DNA from: Gilvimarinus gilvus
Lineage (GTDB): Bacteria > Pseudomonadota > Gammaproteobacteria > Pseudomonadales > Cellvibrionaceae
Length of the DNA stretch: 64,000 nt
Assembly: GCF_030518155.1 (NCBI RefSeq)
Contig: NZ_JAULRU010000617.1
Coordinates: forward strand, 62,001 to 126,000
Direction: 5' to 3'
Shown: positions 1 through 9,234 of the stretch, in pieces
Numbering within the stretch: position 1 is the stretch's first letter
Layout: the number at the start of each line of letters is the position of its first letter
Notes under the pieces: model-generated
The model's input: the letters and a program-made list of their open reading frames with translations, nothing else
The model's database searches: none
Told to the model about the DNA's origin: nothing
Program-made: the position numbers and the translations under genes

Positions 1-1233
1 GGCCATCTGGTCGAAGGTGTACAGGCCGTTGTGGTCAAACTGACGGCGGGTACGATGAATATTAAAGACACTGGCGAATTGACGATTAAATGCTTGCTCA
101 ACCCCCTCGCGCCCTAACATAAACCCCAACATGCCACCCCAGGTAGCCGCAGGGTTATCAGAGTCCCAGCCGGCCAGCATAGCGATCTTAATGGTTTGTT
201 TAATGTCGCCCTCACCGTAAAAATAACTCAGCAAACTCGCGGCGTAGTTTATTCCGGCTGCGAAACAACCGTTGCAATACAGGTTGCGCGATGTCAGGTC
301 GTAGCCATCTTGTTGCTCAACTTGATAGCGCTGGTAAATAGCATCGCGCGCGTCTTCCCAAGGTATGCCCGCAATGTATTGGCCTTTTACAAAATCGTAC
401 ATTGCGGCTGGATATTGATCATCACTGAGTGCAGATCGAGCCGAATCGGCCATCCACATTAAAACATTTTTAGTGGGCGCACCTTTGTCTACGCCACCGG
501 CCAGAGCATAAAGCGTGACATAAAAGCGTGCGATCTCTGCGGCCTCTGCGTCCGCGGTCGTTCGAATAGGTAAGTCCGCCATACGCAACGCCACATCTGG
601 CCTGCCAGGAGCGAACAGACCAAATATTTCGGTCGTTAATTGGGCGTCAATCATATCGTAGTGTTCGTTATTTTCCTGCGTACCCGTATGCGGCGGTAAC
701 AGACCAGCGCGCATTAAGTCATAAGCACGTTGATTCGATACCCAGAGATAATTCTCATAGTCGCCCGCAGGGTCTTTGCCATAAGGGGTGGGTTCATCGC
801 TGGCATAGATATGCGTCAACCAGCCGTCACGTATCTGCCCGGGCGTCAAAATGCTGGTTTGATGCTGGTCGAGCAAGTGCTGGTAGATAAACTCAATATC
901 GGTATCGTCATCCGCTCCCCACACGCCCCCTGGAGCGGCGAATACAAAATCGATGCTTGCGGACAGGTCACTGGGTATGCCCTGTCCCCAAATGCTGGGC
1001 TGGTCAGGTTTGCCCCAGTCATCGCGCGTATAAAACGCGCCGGTTTTTATCTCACCGATATTGCCGACCTTATCCATCTCAGTAACCAAACCACTCCAAT
1101 TGGCAATGCTTTGCCCAAGCCAGAAACCGTAGAGTCGATCTTGATAATCCAATGCATTGATTTTAAGAGTTTTCGCGTCCGCAAACACTTGCGATGCGCT
1201 CAACATAAGTACGAACAAGCTGACGAGCTTCAT
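1..1233 (-). CDS. Secreted ADP-ribosylglycohydrolase (DraG-like) family protein, C-terminus cut by window edge
   Basis: The frame is open from an ATG at 1233 to the window start, giving 411 codons without a stop. The N-terminus MKLVSLFVLMLSASQVFA is a clear signal peptide, so the protein is exported. Two acidic metal-binding motifs of the ADP-ribosylglycohydrolase fold are visible: DDDTDIEF near residue 115 and AGWDSDNPAATWGG near residue 380. Family members hydrolyse ADP-ribosyl or related N-glycosidic bonds using a binuclear Mg centre. In secreted members the natural substrate is generally unknown, and a glycan or nucleoside substrate is possible. A GGGGGAACC stretch just before the ATG can serve as ribosome binding site. 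The family call is good; the substrate is not known. Confidence 0.8.
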   Translation of the reverse strand, partial: MKLVSLFVLMLSASQVFADAKTLKINALDYQDRLYGFWLGQSIANWSGLVTEMDKVGNIGEIKTGAFYTRDDWGKPDQPSIWGQGIPSDLSASIDFVFAAPGGVWGADDDTDIEFIYQHLLDQHQTSILTPGQIRDGWLTHIYASDEPTPYGKDPAGDYENYLWVSNQRAYDLMRAGLLPPHTGTQENNEHYDMIDAQLTTEIFGLFAPGRPDVALRMADLPIRTTADAEAAEIARFYVTLYALAGGVDKGAPTKNVLMWMADSARSALSDDQYPAAMYDFVKGQYIAGIPWEDARDAIYQRYQVEQQDGYDLTSRNLYCNGCFAAGINYAASLLSYFYGEGDIKQTIKIAMLAGWDSDNPAATWGGMLGFMLGREGVEQAFNRQFASVFNIHRTRRQFDHNGLYTFDQMA

Positions 1234-1339
1234 CGGTTCCCCCGGTAATTATTAGACATGTTTTAACCGCTGCTTGTTAAAATTATTTGTTAACGCCAAA
1301 GGCTAACACAGGGGGCAAATATAAAATATGCTGGCAATA

Positions 1340-2311
1340 CTAAGGAGGACTCGGCAGCAGAATGCTCCGCTCGTCTGGCTGCACTCTCCCACCATCAATC
1401 GCATCGCTCATATGTCGCACAACCGGACTTGGCACCCCTGCACTATCGGTTAAAAAATAGGAGTGGCCTTTGCGATCAAAGCGATTATTGAAATCATCGC
1501 AATCAACCTCGTACACTCGATTTGGCAGTTTTGCTAGGTCTTCCGGACCGGTCATACCTAGGCGACGCGATAACACCTTGTTGCGCACGTTGGCTATTTT
1601 TGATGCCGGCATGGCGTAGTCATCATTGGCAAAATAGACAACAGTATTGCGGGTGGAATCGATGATGTAACGGCCGTCGTTATCGCCCTCGAGAATTTCA
1701 TTGGCAAGGTCTGGCGCCACCAAAAATACGTTGCGAAACAACTGTGGCATATTGCCGGCGGAATGCTTTTCCGCCCATTCGCGCAGGGCATTTTTCAACA
1801 CGCGTGAACCCATTGAATGGGCCAACATATTCATTCGGCGCAGGCAAGGGTCTTCCTGCTGAGCTTTATCCCGGCGCCAGTCGTCAAACTTACCGAGCAT
1901 TCGGGCAAAGGCTAATCCGCTGGCATCAGCGGCGTCTTGATCATCCCAGTAGTCATCGGCAAAAGCGGCAGAAGAGTCGTCATCGCACGGCCAAATTAAG
2001 GGAACGACCTGCACCAAGCCCGGCGATTGTGCATCCATAAGCTGCTGCAAGGTTTGTGCGTTACTAAACACATCGGGCTCCATGTTGTTATTAAAGCCAT
2101 GCACATATAGAAGTAGCTGAACCTTTTCCGGCAACGCTTTTAAGCGCTGAAAAAAAGCTTTGCTTTTAATTTCGGTGTAATCATCTTTGCCATTGCGTTC
2201 GCAAAAATACAGGTACTGCGATACGGCGGTATTTTGATAGTCAAAACTGATGTTGCGATTAGTGCGCGAACGCGCCGACTGCACGGGGGTGCGATTGGTG
2301 ACGAACAGCAT
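1340..2311 (-). CDS. Alpha/beta hydrolase of the DUF900 type
   Basis: The start at 2311 (MLFVTNRTPV) is chosen because AGGAGG lies six bases upstream; the frame runs further upstream but without comparable support. The protein is about 323 residues with no signal peptide. It has the DUF900 alpha/beta-hydrolase signature: a beta strand and oxyanion region LLLYVHGFNNNME, then the nucleophile elbow LAHSMGSR with the catalytic Ser. Such proteins are predicted serine esterases or lipases of unknown substrate. It stands alone between the ADP-ribosylglycohydrolase and a MITE, so context gives no pathway. Confidence 0.75.
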   Translation of the reverse strand: MLFVTNRTPVQSARSRTNRNISFDYQNTAVSQYLYFCERNGKDDYTEIKSKAFFQRLKALPEKVQLLLYVHGFNNNMEPDVFSNAQTLQQLMDAQSPGLVQVVPLIWPCDDDSSAAFADDYWDDQDAADASGLAFARMLGKFDDWRRDKAQQEDPCLRRMNMLAHSMGSRVLKNALREWAEKHSAGNMPQLFRNVFLVAPDLANEILEGDNDGRYIIDSTRNTVVYFANDDYAMPASKIANVRNKVLSRRLGMTGPEDLAKLPNRVYEVDCDDFNNRFDRKGHSYFLTDSAGVPSPVVRHMSDAIDGGRVQPDERSILLPSPP

Positions 2312-2409
2312 GCCTTGCCTCCTGATCCTTGGGTAGAACATGAAAAAGAGCTTACTTGCTGGCCCTACATTCATCCAGATATAGCACAAATTTTAACCAG
2401 TTAACACTA

Positions 2410-2674
2410 GCAGGCTATTGAAAAACCCCTTGCATGCTCAGCGAGGCCCGAAGCGTGCAGATGTCGTGCCTTGTCTCGACGGACAGGGTGGTTCCCTTTG
2501 CTAGAGGCAAGGTGCGGCAGATGTGCGCTTCAGGCCTCGCCCTGCGGGACTTACAGGCTGGCCCGTACTCGTCGTTACCACTTTTCGATGGGTGGGCACA
2601 CACCGTCAAAGTGGCGTCTAGATTACGAACCAGCCTGAAAGTCTGAGTACATAAGGGGTTTTTCAACAGCCTGC
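2410..2674. mobile_element. MITE-like element, copy 1 (about 265 bp)
   Basis: The element is bounded by near-perfect terminal inverted repeats: GCAGGCTATTGAAAAACC at the left, and GCAGGCTGTTGAAAAACC when the right end is read in reverse; both continue into CCTT. The interior matches 61531-61784 over its whole length and 14913-15070 over the left part. It encodes no transposase. The short frames in it (around 2415-2687 both strands) differ between copies and are not genes. This fits a non-autonomous miniature inverted-repeat element mobilised in trans. A clear target-site duplication is not visible here. Confidence 0.75.
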
Positions 2675-2683
2675 CAGGCAGAC

Positions 2684-2716
2684 ACAAAAAAGCCCGCGCA
2701 TTTCACTGCGCGGGCC
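2684..2716 (-). terminator. Rho-independent terminator of the GH51 gene
   Basis: Read on the minus strand, GCCCGCGCA-GTGAAA-TGCGCGGGC forms a strong GC stem followed by TTTTTTG. It begins about 20 bases after the GH51 stop codon. Confidence 0.9.
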
Positions 2717-2737
2717 AAGAGGGTTTAGACAACCGAA

Positions 2738-4270
2738 TTATTTAAGCTCTACGACAACCACAGATTTAGCCGGTATATCGAAGTCTTTTAGCGAGGCTTC
2801 AAATGCTGCAGGCTGAAGCTGCTCTGGCGCTGCAAAAGTGTTGCGAGCGTCCAACTCGTTCGCTGTCAATATATGACCTACGGCCTTAGTCAACTTGGCG
2901 CCATCGACGTCCAAATCAATACTGGCACCGTTTTTAGGGTCGAGATTGACCAAGGCCAAGTACAGCTTACCATCCGTGCCACGGGCAACGGATGCGGTAA
3001 CCGCAGGAACCGATTTATCACCACTGCCATAGTTTCCAGTTTCGATCTCGAAAGGAATGGATGTGGCATCCTGGAACACTTTGTACATACCATAGGTATG
3101 GTAAGTCGGTGTCAGTACCATTTTCTCTTTATCGGTAAGGATCATCGCCTGCAGTACGTTCACCATCTGCGCAATATTGGTCATGGTTACGCGCTCAGCG
3201 TATTTGTGAAAGATGTTGAAATTTACCGCCGCGACAACCGCATCACGCAAAGTGTTCTGTTGATACAAAAAGCCGGGGTCGCGCTCAGGCTCCGGGTCGT
3301 ACCAGGTGCCCCACTCATCGACGTAGAGTTTGACATCACCGTCCGGGTCATTCTTTTCCAGTACAGCGACATTGTCGCGGATGTAACCGTCTATTTTGTA
3401 AGTACGGTTCATAGTCGCGAGCCATTCGTCTTCGGTAAAGTTAATGGCGCGTCCTTTGGCGTCCCAGTCTCCGCTCGGCAGGGTATAATAGTGGTAACTG
3501 ATACCATCGATATTTTGCTCGATGTTGGCACTCAGCACATCGGTCCAGGTCGTATCTTCACTGTGACCGCCGCTGGCGACAAACTTAGGCTTTTTGCCAT
3601 GTGGTGTTTTTAAGAAGGTTGCATACTGCTTGTACAAGTCAGAGTAGTACTCAGGGCGCATATGCCCGCCACAGCCCCAAGCCTCGTTACCAATACCAAA
3701 GTAAGCAATTTCGAAAGGTTCTTCACGGCCATTGGCACGGCGCTCATTGGCCAGAGTAGAGCCCTTTTCACCGGTCATATACTCGACCCATTCGGCCATT
3801 TCCCGAACGCTACCGCTACCCAGATTACCGTTGACGTAGGCATCCGCGCCCAGCAACTCGACAAACTCGAAGAACTCATGAGTACCAAACGTATTGGGCT
3901 CTTCTACGCCGCCCCAGTGGGTGTTTACTTTTACTGGGCGCTCATTACGCGGACCAATACCTTCGCGCCAGTGGTACTCATCGGCAAAACAGCCTCCGGG
4001 CCAGCGCACCAAAGGCACTTTAATTTCTTTTAGGGCATTTAATACATCGTTGCGAAAACCTCGGGTATTGGGAATATCAGAGTCTTCCCCGACCCATACA
4101 CCTTCGTAAATTCCACGCCCCAGATGTTCGGCAAATTGTCCGTAAATATCTTTATCAATAACCGGGCCTGCATTACTGACGTTAAACTCGATGTCCACTT
4201 GATGATCTTTGGCCATTAGCGGGCTGCTTGCCAGCAGCACACCGGCGGCAATGAGGCTTTTTAATTTCAT
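2738..4270 (-). CDS. GH51 alpha-L-arabinofuranosidase, exported
   Basis: This 510-residue protein starts at 4270, where AGGAGACCGTC precedes the ATG and a signal peptide (MKLKSLIAAGVLLASSPLMA) follows. It has the GH51 TIM barrel. The acid/base Glu lies in GIGNEAWGCGG (about E196) and the nucleophile Glu in YVDEWG (about E319). Family members release terminal alpha-L-arabinofuranose from arabinan, arabinoxylan or arabino-oligosaccharides. Many bacterial GH51 enzymes are cytoplasmic, so the signal peptide suggests periplasmic or surface action. The gene has its own terminator, and an AT-rich palindromic operator lies 23-36 bases upstream, so it is probably a separate unit in the arabinose regulon. 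Confidence 0.92.
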   Translation of the reverse strand: MKLKSLIAAGVLLASSPLMAKDHQVDIEFNVSNAGPVIDKDIYGQFAEHLGRGIYEGVWVGEDSDIPNTRGFRNDVLNALKEIKVPLVRWPGGCFADEYHWREGIGPRNERPVKVNTHWGGVEEPNTFGTHEFFEFVELLGADAYVNGNLGSGSVREMAEWVEYMTGEKGSTLANERRANGREEPFEIAYFGIGNEAWGCGGHMRPEYYSDLYKQYATFLKTPHGKKPKFVASGGHSEDTTWTDVLSANIEQNIDGISYHYYTLPSGDWDAKGRAINFTEDEWLATMNRTYKIDGYIRDNVAVLEKNDPDGDVKLYVDEWGTWYDPEPERDPGFLYQQNTLRDAVVAAVNFNIFHKYAERVTMTNIAQMVNVLQAMILTDKEKMVLTPTYHTYGMYKVFQDATSIPFEIETGNYGSGDKSVPAVTASVARGTDGKLYLALVNLDPKNGASIDLDVDGAKLTKAVGHILTANELDARNTFAAPEQLQPAAFEASLKDFDIPAKSVVVVELK

Positions 4271-4292
4271 GACGGTCTCCTGATTTATTATC

Positions 4293-4306
4293 ATTCTATA
4301 ATACAA
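4293..4306 (-). promoter_or_regulatory. Putative arabinose-regulon operator, site A (upstream of GH51)
   Basis: On the minus strand the bases read TTGTATTATAGAAT. They match the TTGTATTATAATA core found upstream of three other arabinose units (10314-10327, 30999-31011, 38861-38874), with two changes in the second half. The site lies 23 bases before the GH51 start codon, directly after the upstream terminator. The binding protein is unknown. Confidence 0.5.
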
Positions 4307-4332
4307 AAAAGCCCACTAGATTGCAGTGGGCG
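4304..4332 (-). terminator. Terminator of the GH43-galM-GH97-GH43 operon
   Basis: On the minus strand GCCCACTGCAATCTAGTGGGC forms an 8-bp stem followed by TTTTTTG. It starts 12 bases after the stop codon of the GH43-ricin gene. Its T-run merges with operator site A. Confidence 0.85.
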
Positions 4333-4342
4333 TTTACATTAC

Positions 4343-6121
4343 TTAATTCACTTCCCGAAGCTGGAATTTTTGGCAGTCATTATCAAACCATGGCGACTGT
4401 GACAAGTTCGCACCGTTGGCTAAAGCGCAACTATCAGCATTTAAAGATAGACCACTGTGGCGGTTGCGTAACTGCACGGAACCGTCACCCAGAGGTACAA
4501 CCGCCCACTCAGCTTCGGCGCCATCGCAACTTCCCAGCACCGCATTGGCACCCGGCACTATTGGATTGCCGGCCAGGGTCATACATTGATCCGCCAATTT
4601 CACGCTGTAGAAGGCTTCGCTGGTCGAGCTGAACTGCCATTTCTGTAAGTCACTGCCTTGCCAGCCATCCTGTGCAACGTTGCCGCCATCAGCAACGAGC
4701 GCTTTGCCACTTTGAACGCTCATAACAGCAACATCACCCGTCGGTGCTAGTCGCCATTGAGCATCATTACCGCCCAGTGTCGCGCCGGTATCGCGGTTAG
4801 TCAGGGTGAGCCAACCGTTAACATCGGTAGCAACCGTCCAGCGCTGCGTGTCGGTATTCACCCAGGGGGTAGCTTGCTCGTTCTGGTCGATAAAGGTACC
4901 ACTGTCGACGTGGGCCAAGCGATATGCCCCATCGGCGGTTGAGTCCAGCACCCAGTTGGCCTTGCTGCCAGCACAGGCGGCTAACGCAAGGTCGCCACCG
5001 TTCCCGACCAAACATTTACCGGCACGATTGACTAACTGTTGCTGAACCCCCTGCACAGACACCTTAATAGGGCCGTTTTCACCCGAGGGCATTTTAACCG
5101 GCTCACCTTCCGGTATTGGGTCGCCAAAGTTAGGCAGACCCTCGTCGGTCCAGGTGAACTGCTGTGCACGGACCGAGCGGGTTGAGCCGCAGCCATACTC
5201 TTCTTTCGAGTTGCCGTGATACACGATCCAGTCCTGCGTGCCATCGGGAGAGACAAAGAAACCATTATGGCCCGGGCCAAAGACGCCATTACCACGCTGA
5301 AAAACAGGCTCTTCATACTGCTTCCAGTGATCTGGGTTGAGCGGATCACTGCCAATTAACTCTTTCATCCCTAACTTGTAATCGGGGGTGTCACAATAAC
5401 TGGCAGAATAAATCAAAAAGGTGCGCCCCTTATGCTTGAGAATCTCAGCGCCCTCTGTAACCTCACGACCACTGATCTCCCAATCTAACTCAGGGCGAGT
5501 GATAACAACTTTAGGAGAGCCCGCTTTCAGCGTCCAGGGGGTTTCCATTTCGGTAATCAGATTTAACTGCTCTGGCCCGTGCCACTGCGAATAGAGCAAA
5601 TACAATTTGCCATCGTGCTCTAAGTAAGTACCGTCGATGTTCCATTCGTTGGGCATAAAGTGCCCCTTGTACTCGTAAGGGCCCATGGGGTCATCACCCG
5701 CACTTTCCAGTACCGACAGATGCTGATGATCTAAGGTGCCGTGGACACCGGCGGTATACATTAAATACCAGCGCCAGCCATTAGGGCCGTTTAAACGGTG
5801 AAATTCAAATGCCCAAAAATTCCAGCTGCGCGCCGGGTCCGTATCAGACCAGACATTAATCGGTGATGCTTCGGATAAACCTGCCAGAGTTGGCGATTTG
5901 CGCATGACCAGCTGCGACGTCCAGGTAGTCGTAGTGAGGTAGTAGTTACCATCCCAGTATTCCAACCAAGGGTCAGCGCCATTGGCAAACAGTGGATTGG
6001 CAAAATAGCCTTCGGGCAGGGTTTGCTCTTGCGCAGAGTTTGCCACATTGTCAGTTTGCGCACAGCCGGCAACTGCCGCCAGCGCACAAATACTGGTAAA
6101 TTTTTTCCACTTAATCATCAC
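4343..6121 (-). CDS. GH43 lipoprotein with C-terminal ricin-type lectin domain (probable arabinofuranosidase)
   Basis: The protein has 592 residues. A lipoprotein signal ends in AAVAG-C20, so it is probably anchored in the outer membrane. Residues about 36-345 form a GH43 five-bladed propeller. The catalytic base Asp is in NGADPW (D50), the pKa-modulating Asp in NIDGTYL (D163) and the acid Glu in TEGAEIL (E223). Residues about 355-592 form a beta-trefoil with three QxW-like repeats (TQRW, LQKW, CQKF), as in ricin B/CBM13 lectins, and probably hold the enzyme on galactose- or arabinose-rich glycans. It lies 18 bases after GH97 and is last in the operon. Arabinofuranosidase activity is inferred from context; xylosidase cannot be excluded. 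Confidence 0.85.
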   Translation of the reverse strand: MMIKWKKFTSICALAAVAGCAQTDNVANSAQEQTLPEGYFANPLFANGADPWLEYWDGNYYLTTTTWTSQLVMRKSPTLAGLSEASPINVWSDTDPARSWNFWAFEFHRLNGPNGWRWYLMYTAGVHGTLDHQHLSVLESAGDDPMGPYEYKGHFMPNEWNIDGTYLEHDGKLYLLYSQWHGPEQLNLITEMETPWTLKAGSPKVVITRPELDWEISGREVTEGAEILKHKGRTFLIYSASYCDTPDYKLGMKELIGSDPLNPDHWKQYEEPVFQRGNGVFGPGHNGFFVSPDGTQDWIVYHGNSKEEYGCGSTRSVRAQQFTWTDEGLPNFGDPIPEGEPVKMPSGENGPIKVSVQGVQQQLVNRAGKCLVGNGGDLALAACAGSKANWVLDSTADGAYRLAHVDSGTFIDQNEQATPWVNTDTQRWTVATDVNGWLTLTNRDTGATLGGNDAQWRLAPTGDVAVMSVQSGKALVADGGNVAQDGWQGSDLQKWQFSSTSEAFYSVKLADQCMTLAGNPIVPGANAVLGSCDGAEAEWAVVPLGDGSVQLRNRHSGLSLNADSCALANGANLSQSPWFDNDCQKFQLREVN

Positions 6122-6139
6122 AACCTCACACCTTCCACT

Positions 6140-8047
6140 TTAGAAATTAATTACGAACCCACCGCGTGGGCGCACTGTCAACTTGAAAGCCTTCGCTGCG
6201 CTAACATCACGACGACTAAAGGATCGGTCATCATCGCCATCTGTAATCATCTGTCCTTCACTGGCAATAAATGTCAAATCCATATTCAGCGTTACTTCAG
6301 CATCGGTACCGTTAATACCGGCCACAAACCAGTCACTGCCGCGACGACGGGCAACGACTGCATACTCACCAGGGCTGCCGGTCACTAATCGTGTTTCGTC
6401 CCAAAGCGTTGGGATATCACGCATATACTCTTTAACGAAATCCGGCACCTTTGCCATACCCGCTGGAGTTTCGGCAATATGCTGGATACCGCTGGTGAAC
6501 AAAACCGGCAGCGCCAACTCGAAGCCGTTGGAGGTCTTTCGCTCGATATTGGGGATTTCATCGAATGTGGTGGGAGTAAAATCCATAGGGTCAAACACAT
6601 TACGGGTAAAAGGCAGCATGGCCATATGGCTGGCGGCTTTATCCGCACTGGCCTGCATAAACGTAATCATTTCAAAGCCGTGAACAGATTCCATGGTCAT
6701 CATGTTGGGGTAAGTACGATGCAGCCCCCGTGGCAATGATGAACCGTGATAATTCAGCAACAGCTCATAATCTGCCGCATCGCTTAGCAGATCGTTGTAG
6801 TACTGCATAACCGACTGGCCATCACCCGGGAAGAAATCGATTTTTACCCCCTTCACGCCAACCTCGTGTAATCGGGCAAAGTGCTCGAGACGTTTAGTCC
6901 GATCCACCAGTTGACTTTTGGGAGTCATTTCCGTGGTATTCCATTCACCCGATGAGTTATACCAAACGAGCACGCCGACATTTTTTTCCTCAGCGTAATC
7001 CACGAGCTCCGCCAGTTTTTCCCAGCCGATATTCCGATCCCAGTTCGCATCAATCAGAACATAAGGCCAACCCATGTCGGCGGCGTAATCAATAAACTCC
7101 ATGGTGGTATCGAAGTTAACCGAGTCATCCTTTAATAGCGCCCAACTCCAGGCTGCCAACCCGGGTTTCGCCCAAGGCATATCACCTACGGCTGGTGCAG
7201 CCAAATCAGTGCCCAATGTTGACTCTGTCACAGTGGCCAAATCACCCACGGCAATAATTCTCCAGGGCGACGTAAGCGCTTCATCAGAGTTAGCCATCAG
7301 TTCACCACCGGTGATCACTTCGGGTGCCATAGGCTTACCAATTTGATACTCGCCCTCGGGTGAGTTCTGAGCCAGACGCGATGCATGGAAATCGCCCTGC
7401 ATTCCCGCCTCGCCAATTAATACCCAATCGTGGCCGGTATAAAATAGCGAAGGAAACACCCAGCCCGCTTCGGTAGGGCTGGCCGTACCGACCGGAATGT
7501 CCATCTGGTAGTGTTCTTCGTAAGACGGGTTAGTATTAGCAAAGCCGGTTTGAGCGACAGCAACGGGTTGTAACCAAGCTTTACTGTCCGGGGTAAAATC
7601 AAAACTGGTGTGCTCTTCAACAACATGCCGACTATTTTGACCGGCGTTTGGAATTTGGTACTGGAAAGACAAACCATTATCAGAAACCCGAAAGGCGAGT
7701 GTCAACACGTCACCTTGAGCATTCTCAACCTTAAACACTTGCTCGTTGGCCTGATACGTAATATCACGCTGTTTGCCATGAGACATGGTGTACGGCTCGG
7801 ACACATACTCAACGTTGCCAACGCTCTGTACACTAAGGCCGGTGTTAAACTCAGCGTCGCTTAATGTCAAACCAAGGGCCGAGGGCTCAAGTACAACATT
7901 GTCACGGTGGGTCAAAGAATACTCAACACCGCCATTGGTGCTTTCCTGCAAGCTTAGCTGCACCTCACCGTTGGGACTGGACAAGGTGTACGTTTGATCT
8001 GCTCCGCACCCAGCCAGAGCAAGTATTGCAAGCAATCGAAATTTCAT
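6140..8047 (-). CDS. GH97 lipoprotein, probable retaining alpha-galactosidase or beta-L-arabinopyranosidase
   Basis: The 635-residue protein starts with MKFRLLAILALAGCG, a short lipoprotein signal with Cys14, and AAAGGAGAGTCT precedes the ATG. The order is N-terminal beta-supersandwich, catalytic TIM barrel and C-terminal beta domain, as usual for GH97. The motif GVKGVKIDFFPGDGQ carries an Asp after KI. In the retaining GH97 branch this is the nucleophile; the inverting SusB branch lacks it. MTMESVHG provides a candidate acid/base Glu. Known retaining members act on alpha-galactosides or beta-L-arabinopyranosides, which suits arabinogalactan side chains. The following aldose epimerase gene fits release of galactose or arabinose. 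Confidence 0.85.
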   Translation of the reverse strand: MKFRLLAILALAGCGADQTYTLSSPNGEVQLSLQESTNGGVEYSLTHRDNVVLEPSALGLTLSDAEFNTGLSVQSVGNVEYVSEPYTMSHGKQRDITYQANEQVFKVENAQGDVLTLAFRVSDNGLSFQYQIPNAGQNSRHVVEEHTSFDFTPDSKAWLQPVAVAQTGFANTNPSYEEHYQMDIPVGTASPTEAGWVFPSLFYTGHDWVLIGEAGMQGDFHASRLAQNSPEGEYQIGKPMAPEVITGGELMANSDEALTSPWRIIAVGDLATVTESTLGTDLAAPAVGDMPWAKPGLAAWSWALLKDDSVNFDTTMEFIDYAADMGWPYVLIDANWDRNIGWEKLAELVDYAEEKNVGVLVWYNSSGEWNTTEMTPKSQLVDRTKRLEHFARLHEVGVKGVKIDFFPGDGQSVMQYYNDLLSDAADYELLLNYHGSSLPRGLHRTYPNMMTMESVHGFEMITFMQASADKAASHMAMLPFTRNVFDPMDFTPTTFDEIPNIERKTSNGFELALPVLFTSGIQHIAETPAGMAKVPDFVKEYMRDIPTLWDETRLVTGSPGEYAVVARRRGSDWFVAGINGTDAEVTLNMDLTFIASEGQMITDGDDDRSFSRRDVSAAKAFKLTVRPRGGFVINF

Positions 8048-8152
8048 AGACTCTCCTTTGTTATTATCGAGAGCGTTCGCTTAACAATCGAGCAGTAAGT
8101 CACTGCACTCAATACGGCTGTTGTGGCGATCGCTTGAGCTTCAGCGGTTGGA

Positions 8153-9211
8153 CTATAACGCTGAAAACTGAAAGCTCATGGTTGACGTATAGGTCTCACC
8201 AGGCTGCAATGTAATATCATCAAAGTCTTTCTGATTTGGCGCATCGGGGAAGTGTTGAGGCTCTAAACAAAAACCAGCGTGCTTGTGATAGGTCAAGCCC
8301 TTGCCACGAATACTGCCATCGAGAAAATTACCGGAGTAAAACTGAACGCCGGGCTCAGTGGTATACACTTTCAATATTCGCCCAGACGCAGGCTCAATCG
8401 CTTCCGCGGCCAAAACAAAATCTGACTTGTGTGTTTTTTTAAGTACGAAGTTGTGATCATAACCACCGGCAATATTGAGTTGCGGATGATCACTAGCGAC
8501 ATCGCAGCCAATCGCTTTGGCTGCAGTGAAATCAAAGGCAGAACCGGCCACCGGCTCAATCTCTCCGGTAGGAATGAGCTCGTCATTCACCGGGGTAAAG
8601 TGTTCGGCATGAATACATAGCGTGTGATTTTCCACACTGCCCGAACCCGCCAGGTTAAAGTAGCTGTGCTGAGTTAAGTTGACCGGCGTAGGGGCGGTGG
8701 TTGTCGCTTTGTACTCGGTAACCAATGCGTTATCAGCGCTGAGCCGATACACAACATCTACGGTAAGCTCACCGGGATAGCCTTCTTCGCCATCGGCACT
8801 AATGTAGCGCAGATGCAGTTCGGCAGCATCGTTGGTGACCCGAGTTTCGGTCTGCCACACCACCTTATCGAATCCCACAACACCGCCGTGTAAATGACTG
8901 ATGTCATTTTCATTTTTAGCCAGCGAGTAGGTCTCGCCCCTAAGCGTAAACTGACCTGAGTTTAATCGGTTGCCAACCCGCCCGATCAGAGCACCAAAGT
9001 AAGGCGAGTCTTTGACATAATCATCAAGGTTATCAAACCCCAACACGACATCCGCAAGCTGACCTTTGTTATCTGGGACCCAGCACTCGGTGATAATGCC
9101 ACCGTAGTTGCTAATACAGACACGCATTCCAGCTGGATTGGTCAAGGTAAACAGCTGCGCTTCCCGCCCATCTGGCAAAATGCCAAAAGGAGCTGATTTA
9201 ATATCAAACAT
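8153..9211 (-). CDS. galM: Aldose 1-epimerase (galactose mutarotase family)
   Basis: The 352-residue cytoplasmic protein interconverts alpha and beta anomers of aldoses. Family motifs are in the expected order: NYGGIITECWVPD, GALIGRVGNRL, HLHGGVVGFDK, the catalytic His in TQHSYFNLAGSG, and the catalytic Glu in GFCLEPQHFPDAPN. It lies between two glycoside hydrolases (23 bases after the exported GH43, 105 bases before GH97), so its substrate may be galactose or L-arabinose released by them. The start at 9211 is preceded by GAAGATGAA. Confidence 0.9.
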   Translation of the reverse strand: MFDIKSAPFGILPDGREAQLFTLTNPAGMRVCISNYGGIITECWVPDNKGQLADVVLGFDNLDDYVKDSPYFGALIGRVGNRLNSGQFTLRGETYSLAKNENDISHLHGGVVGFDKVVWQTETRVTNDAAELHLRYISADGEEGYPGELTVDVVYRLSADNALVTEYKATTTAPTPVNLTQHSYFNLAGSGSVENHTLCIHAEHFTPVNDELIPTGEIEPVAGSAFDFTAAKAIGCDVASDHPQLNIAGGYDHNFVLKKTHKSDFVLAAEAIEPASGRILKVYTTEPGVQFYSGNFLDGSIRGKGLTYHKHAGFCLEPQHFPDAPNQKDFDDITLQPGETYTSTMSFQFSAL

Positions 9212-9234
9212 ATTTCATCTTCAGTTGAGTGAAT

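Noticed and set aside
2415-2687. Short frames on both strands at 2415-2687
   Set aside because: They lie in MITE copy 1 and are not conserved as frames in the other MITE copies.
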